Below are positions 55,901 through 64,000 of a stretch of 64,000 nt of DNA, piece after piece (position 1 is the stretch's first letter; each line of letters opens with the position of its first letter). The position numbers and the translations under genes are program-made. The stretch is taken from NCBI GenBank assembly GCA_012656075.1, contig JAAKBF010000221.1, positions 992,001 to 1,056,000 of the forward strand, in the 5' to 3' direction. The notes beneath the pieces are model-generated. The model had not been told where the DNA came from. It ran no database searches and worked only from the letters and a program-made list of their open reading frames with translations. The DNA comes from Phytophthora hibernalis (Eukaryota; Oomycota; Peronosporomycetes; Peronosporales; Peronosporaceae).

Positions 55901-58900
55901 AGTGCTTGCGCTCATGACGGAGGAAGCTGTCAAACTCGCTCAAAAGGAAGTCGAAAATCGGTTCCGCGAGATGGAAGAAGAGCTCGGCTATCTCAAGCAC
56001 GCAATGGCATTGAAGCTTCCTCACACTGAAGTAAAGTACCTACAGGAGGACATTGCCAAGGGCCTCGTCAATCAACTTGTTCATGCTAAACAAGAATCAG
56101 CTTCTGTTGGGTCTCTGCTAGAAGTCATAGCTGTGAACGAAGAGAAAACGCGTCAGAACACTGAAGCCAAAAAACGCAAACGTGATGGAACGGACCATCC
56201 ACCGCCCGAGGTACCGGAGACAGAAATTAGCGAGGAAGTTGAGAAACATTTCATCGATGAAGAAGCTTCTGCAGCCCGTCGCTATCGAGCGAACAAGCGT
56301 AAAGAGCACATGTTACACGGTCGATTCCCGCCTGAATTCTACTCCAGCGGCTTGACTCTCGACGAGTTGTCCCTCCAGATGGTGTTTGCGTTTCCAGATC
56401 CACCGCTAACTATGTTGCGAGATCGACTCAAACAAATCTGTGTTGGTATGACAGATTTCAAATTGGCAGAGTTTTTGCAGGAGCTGCCGTCGAAGCGCCA
56501 TATCTGTGACTATGTGACAGCATTTCACCGCCTCGATGAATCGTACGATATGGAGGCAATGGAAACAGACCTGTACGAACATTTCAGGATGATTCGAGGT
56601 TCGACGGAGCTCGCTGCTGCACTTGTCAATATTTCTGAGAGTGATTTGGAGTTCGGTTTGACGCAAAAACTTCTCAAGACAATCCAGAAGGAGAACGAGC
56701 AAATATTGGGCCAGATGATCACAACAGAGAGCCACACGGCTGCAAGTGAAAATGCACTTATAAAGGAGAAACGATTGATTCGAATGGGATACAAGAGCGA
56801 AGTGCTTGAGAGTAAAGATAATCAAGACAACTCAGCTGAAAGTGAAGAGAATCAACAACATGTTGACCCGAGCAGCTTGTTCTTGCAAAAGGAAAAACAC
56901 AATTTGGAGCAGAAACGAAAGAAGGTGTTAGAAGCGCAGAATCGTCTTGTGCAAGCGATGAAAGCTTGGAAAGAAGCCGAGCTATCTCTCTTGGAGACGG
57001 AGAGAAATCAACTCAAGGTGAGTCCATCCTATCCTATTCTACCAGAGCATCGTACCAGGTGGAGTGAGCGTTTTCACAACGCATTGCGGCTTGGAGAGGC
57101 AGATTCAGACCAGATCCAGGCAAAATACACCGAGATCCTACAAATTTGTCAAGATTTCATTGAAACGGCTACTTCTATCGCGTTGGTACTCGTACGAGAA
57201 TTTTACTTGCCATCTCGAGACAAATCTGCACTCCCTGCAAAGGAATCACCGATTGACGGACGCAAAGATGATATTCGGAGGACCTCTCGATTGAAGTACG
57301 AGGCCCATGATGTCCTCTTTAAAATCTGCACAGACGACCATGGACGCTTTGAAAACTCGCACGAGTATGCTGCAAAGGCCGGTGGACACGAAGTGAGAAA
57401 CTCTGCCATCTACCTCCGCGAACTGAGTATCCATGGTAATATTCGTGTCCCGTTGCAGTGCACCGTTGATTTCCAGGGTTTTCGCGTCCTTTGCTCATCA
57501 AAAATCCCGATTGAAATCATCACGTGGACTGAATCTGGAGACATACAACGCGTTTCAAAGCAGCTCGTTCATGGTAGCGACAACCGTGGTAGGACGGTGA
57601 CTTTCCAGAACAAAGAGCTTGACGAGGCTTTAGCTTGTGTTGCCAGTCGACTGAACCTTAGTAGTCATAGTGCCAGGGGCTACGAGGATCTTACGTCCAA
57701 GACTATCAACGCAGCGGCAGATATGCTCGGCTATCTCAATGGCCAGAAGCAACTTGTTCTTCTCAATTTTGCGCGAGCGATGCCTCCTGAAGACCCTGAT
57801 GTTACGCGTCACCTGCCTCAATCCACCAGAGGGATGACTATCATGTGGCGTCAGCTTCGGCCAGAGCTCGTTAAAAGCTTCAAAACACCTCTTTCACCCG
57901 ATGCATTATCTTCGCTAACCTATCGGACTCCAGACTGGCAGACACAAGCGCTTGGAGTGGAAGATGCTACGAAATACCTCGTACGAGAAGTGATTCCGCT
58001 ATTTGCCATCCAGTTATCGCAGAAACACGAGTATTTCGACTCTCCCGAGTTTGATCTGGTGAAGGAGATGCATCGACAAGGTATTAACGTGCGCCACCTT
58101 GGGCTTCTACGCTCACAATTTTTATTTAAGTTGTCCGGAACTGCTACGCTGCAGTACTCGACAGCAGAAATCCAGACCACCCAAGATTTCACCCGAGAAC
58201 TGGATCGAGGTTCCCATGTGTACATTAACGGGAAAATTAGCACTGTCAGTCGAGACCGAAGTCAGCGCTTTGATGCAACTTGCATTACGCTCACAACTCC
58301 TCACATGGGAGACTCCATCCAGAACGTGGTAGTGTATGGTGGTCGATTAGACTGTCGAGTGCGAGCAGACACTTTGCGTCGCTTTTTGCTCGGAGAAATG
58401 GTTGCCAGAACTTTCAAAAACATCGTTCGCCACTTTATGCGGCACGCTGCGAAGACCAATTCAACTGGTCTGACACCAATGTTGCACAAACAAATACTGA
58501 TCCAATCGCTCAACCTTCTGAGTGGGAGTCGAAAAGGAAGCGAAACATTGTGGAAAACGCATATTTTCGAGGGAATTCGGGCTCGTTTCGGGTTAAGAGC
58601 TGTGTCCGAAGTCGATAAGCAAAATTTACGAAGAGGGCTTCTTCCTATGCTTGAGTATATCGTTCGGCGAGTAGCCGATATGATGGAGATTCCAATCACA
58701 CCTCTGTGCTTGGAGCGTGTAAACCAACATCCAGACTGCTACACCTTCGTTCTGGACGATTTGCTCCTTTCTGGAGGCCACTATCGCGTCAAACACAACG
58801 TGTCCATGTTGTATTTTTCGATGGCGTCTCTGCTGCTACTTCAAGCAACAGTGAAGCAAGCTACATCCTACGAACAACTGCTAGTAGCAGACGAACCGAA

Positions 58901-61900
58901 TGGATATTGGCCATTGTGTGACCGCCGAGGGGCGTTAGAGCCGACAAATCTTGGTTCTTATGGTAACGAGTTTCGAGGAAAATACCTTCCTGGGTGCACT
59001 CTTGAAGGCGAAGGCCCCATTCTAAACGCTGACTTGAATCGATCCGTGGTGCTTCGAAAGGCCTCGCGCGGTTGTATTCTGTTTCCTTACGAGACACGTT
59101 TTTATCCTTCTACTGTTGATTCACACGTGTCCTTGGAGACATGGTGTCGCTGTGATGGCCATGAAAGTGCACGGCAGGTGGTGTTGACACTGGGACGTTT
59201 TTGTATTAGCGCGCTAAAGGCAAACGTTTGGGCGTTCAGTATTAACGTCAAGAGTATCGACATCTTAGCATTTGGGTCTCAAGTGGTCATGGGGAAGTGG
59301 ACACACTTGGTTGGAACGTACGATGGAACTATCCTACGATTCTACGTGGACGGCTTGCTGCAGAATGAAGTTGAAGTGGAGAGTGTGGTTGACTTAGAAA
59401 TTCTGAAGAGAGAGCTATCACGACAAAAACACGGGAGGATATCGCAGACTTGGAAGACGAAGCGAAGGGGCTTGTTTCAAGGAGACTGATCGCGAGGTCA
59501 AGCTCTTCTTTACTTCAAAAGAAGGTAGAAGCCAAATTAAAGCGATCAGTACAAAGCTGCTAGACGAACATGAATTTCGCCTCCGTCTTTCTCGAAATGT
59601 AGCAAACGCTGTCGGTGACAATTCACCCGCATCTGGCTCACCAAAAACGGCAGAACCCGGACCAATTCCAGTGACGAAAGACGCGTCCAAGGTGTCGCGC
59701 ACAGATTTCGAGCCGTTGGCAAAGAAGCAAATACTCCGTGAGAAGTTTGACGCGAAATGGTTGATAGTTGCGGCGGAGTTCAAAGAGATGAGAGAGCGCG
59801 TGAATCTGAAAATTCAACGAGAGCTTGACGAGCAGTCCAACCAGGACGCTCGTCAGCTACGCATTGGCTGCTTGTCCTCCGCTCGGAGGAGAGATGGAAA
59901 ATATTTTTTCATGGTAACATCGCCCACGTCGCGTTCTACAACGGTAAGATGTTGAGTCGTGACCAAGTGAATGCTCACTACGTCATGGGTACTCGCGACC
60001 GAGCCCTTGAATCAGATCATTTGTTTGCTCTTGCCTCTAGCCGGTTTTCACGGGCACTTGAGTATGCGCCGGACGACAAGTGCATGTTAGAAAAATTTGC
60101 AGAAAATATTTGTGCATCGCTCAAGTATGACTTGGATCACCGGTATGCACAACAAGTGTACAAGAAGAAGGTTCGATGCGGCCTCAAGCCGTTTGTCGCG
60201 ACGGGGAATGCGCACGGCATTGCTGAAGTCTTGAAGAATCTCCCACGGGACCCGCTTTTCAGTGATTTGTTCTTGTTTTGCTATCATAGTCTTCTGAAGA
60301 TCCAGCCCACGTATTTCCAAGCTACTGAGTCGGATCACTGTCGGTTGCCACTTCGAGAGCTTGGGCGAATGCCATTCGCCTTCTTCTTGGGATCACGATC
60401 AGCCAATTCACTTGTTAACATCATGAGTTGGTACGACCACACCGACGACGAAGATACTATCGTGTCGACCTTTGCAGATATCATTTGTAACGTGCTGGTA
60501 GAGTTCCCAACATTTTATGGAGACCAACTGACGAGTATGCTGTGGCTACGGGATTTACGTAACCCCAAGGCGGTTGTGTATTTTGTATTATCCGTGGAAT
60601 CGAGTGAAGATGCTCGATCTATCGACCTGAAGGATGTACTTGATATCTCCGAAGAGGATATGGACGTGATTGCAAAAAACAATAGGTTCTGCACTGAACT
60701 TCAGCTTGCTCGCTGCTCTGCTTTGTCAGATGTTACTATGAGACGGATTGCTTTCAGTTGCTCTCAGCTTGAAGAACTCGATATATCGTACTGCACATTA
60801 ATCACGGATCTTGGGCTCGCAGCAGTAGGGAAGTACTGCAATCGACTCGTGCGTTTGAAAATGGTACACTGTTCTCAAATCCGAGATGTTGGAGTGGAGG
60901 CGATTGTGCGTTCAAATCCTCGATTAGAAGAACTATTACTGAGCTTTTGCGAAAGGATCACCGATCGCTGTTTCCTCACAATTGGTAAATCCTGTCCCGG
61001 TTTGACTATCTTAGAGACGGAACTCTGTGTCCAACTCGGCAACAGTGCGATGAAGTATCTGGCGACAATGTTGGTGAACCCCACAAAGTTGCGGAGACTG
61101 AATATAGGCGGGTGTCGACGTATTGGAGATAAAGGACTGCTCGAGATCGCGAAAGTGTGCACAGGACTACAGAAAGTGAACATTCGCCTTTGCGACAGAA
61201 TGACAGATCTCTCTGTACGAACTCTCACTCACAACTGCCTTGAACTGGAAGCTCTGAATGTGGAGGAGCTTGATTCTCTCTCTTACAGAGTTTTCGTGTT
61301 CGACCAAGAGGGCGATGGACGTGGGGTCGTGGACAAGAACCTGCTACTCAAGATGAAAAGCCTCAATATCAATGGCTGCACTGGTTTGAACGACTTAGCG
61401 CTCGGTAATTTGGGCCACCGTGCCAAGGCACTGGAGTCGCTTAGTATCTCGGCTTGCACAGACCTTAGTGATCAAGGACTTCTCTGGCTCTTGGACGACA
61501 TGCTAGATCACTCAGTGGGAGGGACTCACCTCGCACATTTTGATGTAAGTTATTGCCCCAAATTGACTGCACACGGCGTTCACAAGGTGGTGCTCCGGTG
61601 TCCAGCTATCGTGTCCCTCAATTTGTCAGGCTGTACTCATTTGAACGATGCCAACATCATTGACATTGTCAACTCCTGCGCGAAGATTGTGCGACTAGAA
61701 CTGGCCTTCTGTCGAGAATTAACGGACGCTGTGCTGTATGCAATCGCGAAACACTTGAGCCTGGAAGAGCTCAACCTCTCGAGGTGTGTACGCATCACGG
61801 ACGACGGAATACTGGAAATTGCGGGTCAATCGGCAGTTCTTCGCCGACTCAATGTGTCGGCCTGCAAAAACCTGAGTGAAAAATCACTTTTCGCCTTACT

Positions 61901-62231
61901 GGAGGGGTGTCGCCTGCTGGAAGAACTGAACGTGACGCATTGCCCGCTCTTCTCGCCCGAGACGCTAGCAAGATTCGTCAAGCGGAAAGTTCAAGTCACC
62001 TGTCGAAAGTTGGAAGAAGTGCAGATCACCTCGGCTGTGAACGTTCTCGATGCAAAAGAGCAGCACGAACGAGAGGAAGTGGAACAACAGCAAAACGAAA
62101 TGAGCTGCGACGCACTGCGATATATGACTCCTGAGCGGCGTGCGAAATATGCCAAGACACTTGTTGCTGCCAAACCAGGGTCGTCGAACAACCTACCACC
62201 GATAGTTACAAGAAGTGAGCACGAAGACTAG
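52914..62231 (+). CDS. giant multidomain protein: coiled coils, IQ motif, CLU-like core, split LamG-like domain, leucine-rich repeats
   Basis: Seven successive forward frames on one strand join into about 3,108 residues when one base is added at each of nine sites: GG 54163, A4 54240, A4 54299, AA 54375, GGG 55248, about 55880, 59403, 59479 and 59888. Order: N-terminal helical region with acidic Glu/Asp tract (53700-53990); coiled coil (54400-54850); helical region with an IQ-like motif ([18 protein letters not shown], about 55650); more helix; a CLU-like block ([17 protein letters not shown], about 58065, and [16 protein letters not shown]); a LamG/concanavalin-like domain ([24 protein letters not shown]) whose final strands ([16 protein letters not shown], about 59915) come after a charged insertion; and AMN1/F-box-type LRRs (60650-61980). 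A 48 bp GT-AG stretch at 53505-53552 may be an in-frame intron. Cellular role unknown. Confidence 0.75.
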
Positions 62232-62343
62232 AATGTAAATTGCAAACTACGTAGTATTACGGATAACCTAGAAAGCCGAAACGGACGTCAGCTATTGATG
62301 GTAAAGTGTGTCGAGTCGGATTTCGTTCGACGCAAGCGACAAG

Positions 62344-63539
<1,196 letters not shown>

Positions 63540-63648
63540 ACGCCAGCGTGTTTCGCACGACTAGCGCCTAAAAGTTGCGCAACAGAAACAACGCAAATTT
63601 GCAGTATCTTTTGCATTTTGCACTGATCCCACTAAAGCAGTGAGGTTC

Positions 63649-64000
63649 TTATTCCAAGGGACTGTAGATGATTCTCTGGAGACTTTCGCGTTGCTCCGAC
63701 ACTTGAATGACCATTTTCAGGTCCAGGATTTCGCCCTCGTCGTCCTTGAAGGCGGCGATTAGCAGACCGCAATTGGTCAACTGACTGGGCTCGATGCCCG
63801 AAACGTTGACTTGCGGGGTCTAATTTGCACAACAACATTAGTGCAACTTTCGCGAAGCTTTTGCGCAAAACGCACCGAAAACTGAAAGTGGTTGTCGCCC
63901 CTCGCGTAGTCGGCTGCCGCCACTTGTCCCAGTTGTATACACACAAAATCAATTTACGGTTAAGGAGAAACGCGAGGTGTATACGAATGCTGTAGTATAC
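63649..64000 (-). CDS. C-terminal end of a gene cut by the right edge
   Basis: Exon 63649-63819 (TPQVNVSGIEPSQL to a TAA at 63649-63651) joins through a 56 bp intron (63820-63875) to an exon 63876-64000, in which one base added at TTT 63953-63955 gives a smooth frame (IHLAFLLNRK, FVCIQLGQVAAADYARG). About 99 residues are visible. They look like a small beta-rich or mixed domain ending in VIQVSEQRESLQRIIYSPLE. I do not recognise the family. The rest lies beyond the window. Confidence 0.55.

Noticed and set aside
57015..57045. Possible intron of about 28 bp in the giant gene (GTGAGT...CCAG)
   Set aside because: Too short for splicing in this type of genome, and the frame is open straight through.
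54160..59960. Programmed ribosomal frameshifting as an explanation of the many breaks
   Set aside because: The breaks lie at many different runs, also in tandem paralogues where one copy is intact, and in transposon relics; no shared slippery motif or stop context.

Overview
The window is eukaryotic nuclear DNA that looks like an oomycete of the Phytophthora/Peronosporales type. The evidence is densely packed genes on both strands, short GT-AG introns (about 50-100 bp, mostly GTRNGT donors), a FYVE/START protein, an RWP-RK regulator, clustered secreted hydrolases, and a chromovirus-type Ty3/Gypsy element beside a Mutator-like transposase. The species cannot be named from sequence alone. No rRNA, tRNA or CRISPR was seen.

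Layout, left to right. A cut-off ORF (3-386); a FYVE-transmembrane-START protein (946-2412, -); a PH-domain protein (4149-4836, +); two tandem patatin-like lipases (5638-6880 and 7356-8600, -); a CCX/NCLX-type cation/Ca exchanger (9313-11693, +); an SPF45-like splicing factor (12849-14826, -); a coiled-coil protein with a glycine-rich hydrophobic hairpin (14955-16384, -), divergent from NOP53 (16558-17904, +); a four-helix membrane protein (18187-20026, +). Then a 4.1 kb near-palindrome (20293-24420). After it come an RWP-RK factor (24689-25621, +), arginyl-tRNA synthetase with a GST-like extension (25854-28287, -) divergent from NUP107 with a ubiquitin-like N-terminus (28491-31668, +), a zinc metallopeptidase with three jacalin-like domains (31841-34855, -), a half-length Na/phosphate cotransporter (34863-35663, +) and a coiled-coil protein (35823-37845, -).

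From 37975 to 52489 lies a same-strand cluster of four secreted palmitoyl-protein-thioesterase-like genes. It is split between copies 3 and 4 by a complete but degenerate LTR retrotransposon (42956-49147, target duplication CCATT) and a MULE transposase relic (49336-51120). From 52914 to 62231 there appears to be one giant gene (about 3,100 residues: coiled coils, IQ motif, CLU-like core, split LamG-like domain, leucine-rich repeats). It is followed by an eight-exon coiled-coil gene (62344-63539, +) and the 3' end of a gene running off the right edge (63649-64000, -).

The most important property of the sequence as text is that about thirty conserved reading frames are broken by single-base losses, nearly always in a mononucleotide run. 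Adding the base back makes paralogues equal in length (both patatin-like genes 414 codons, all four thioesterase-like genes 363-364). I therefore read most of these breaks as consensus errors of an under-polished long-read assembly, not as pseudogenes, and annotate whole genes across them. Real decay is likelier in the retroelement (C-to-T stop codons), in thioesterase copy 4 (nonsense codon, altered active-site neighbourhood) and in the half-length phosphate cotransporter.
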